Positions 63,892-64,000 of a stretch of 64,000 nucleotides of DNA are shown one piece after another. Under the pieces are notes generated by a model. The model ran no database searches. It saw only the letters and a list, made by a program, of their open reading frames with translations, and was not told the origin of the DNA. The position numbers and the translations under genes were made by a program. This stretch comes from Agarophyton chilense (taxonomy: Eukaryota > Rhodophyta > Florideophyceae > Gracilariales > Gracilariaceae): assembly GCA_030374765.1 (NCBI GenBank), contig JARGXX010000129.1:310001-374000 (forward strand), given 5' to 3'. Each line of letters starts with the position of its first letter. Within the stretch, counting starts at the first letter, position 1.

Positions 63892-64000
63892 TTACGGCAA
63901 TCGCTCTTCCATTGAGAAGAATGCTAAGACGCGAGGGACCAGTTTGTCTTCCTCTTGAAGTTCGACACATCGTGTTTCCGCATAATTATCTTCTTGAAGA

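Noticed and set aside
1-64000. CRISPR arrays, rRNA genes, bacterial operons
   Set aside because: No regularly spaced short repeats, no rRNA-like stretches; gene content is eukaryotic nuclear.

Overview
The window looks like nuclear DNA of a photosynthetic eukaryote, most likely a multicellular red alga (inference). It encodes cytosolic and nuclear eukaryotic proteins (ribosomal protein L10a, the PAF1-complex subunit CTR9, a Ubc variant of the UEV1/MMS2 family) beside a bacterial-type release factor 3 with a transit-peptide-like N terminus. Most genes are single uninterrupted frames. Two loci, the UEV gene and a transposase, carry introns with GT-AG borders. About two thirds of the window is repeat-rich DNA and the last 20 kb is a compact gene block, a layout that fits the island-like genomes of florideophyte red algae.

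Layout. 1-3.2 kb (- strand): 5' part of a decayed Ty1/Copia retrotransposon that runs off the left edge. 3.7-4.1 kb: a lone LTR of a second Copia family. 6.1-7.9 kb: a small secreted or membrane protein and a lone C-terminal piece of the replicative helicase subunit MCM4. 9.5-11.1 kb: the 5' part of the second Copia family with its LTR, inverted relative to the lone LTR. 16.3-17.3 kb: a dead Tc1/mariner transposase. 18.3-28.7 kb: a large composite DNA element ('element A') with a Plavaka/CACTA-like transposase, two long unknown genes and a SET-domain gene, all broken. 29.5-35.3 kb: relics of a Gypsy protease, a pogo-like transposase and possibly a Harbinger transposase. 36.4-42.0 kb: a second, younger Plavaka-like element ('element B') whose 1057-residue transposase frame is open and whose companion gene has two in-frame stops.

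Gene block 44.7-63.9 kb: an ACC-synthase-like PLP enzyme (+), CTR9 (-), plastid-type RF3 (-), RPL10A (+), a three-exon UEV gene (-), a 1367-residue putatively myristoylated disordered protein (+), a small plastid-type membrane protein (-), a cysteine-rich secreted glycoprotein (-) and an unrecognised 465-residue protein (-). These are housekeeping or orphan genes without operon logic. RF3/RPL10A and UEV/myristoylated protein are head-to-head pairs that may share promoter regions; ACCS-like/CTR9 and RPL10A/UEV are tail-to-tail.

The most unusual object is element A: a Plavaka-like transposase, with an intron, next to a SET histone-methyltransferase-like gene and two large proteins I cannot place. 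All family calls are from motifs read by eye; no database search was possible.
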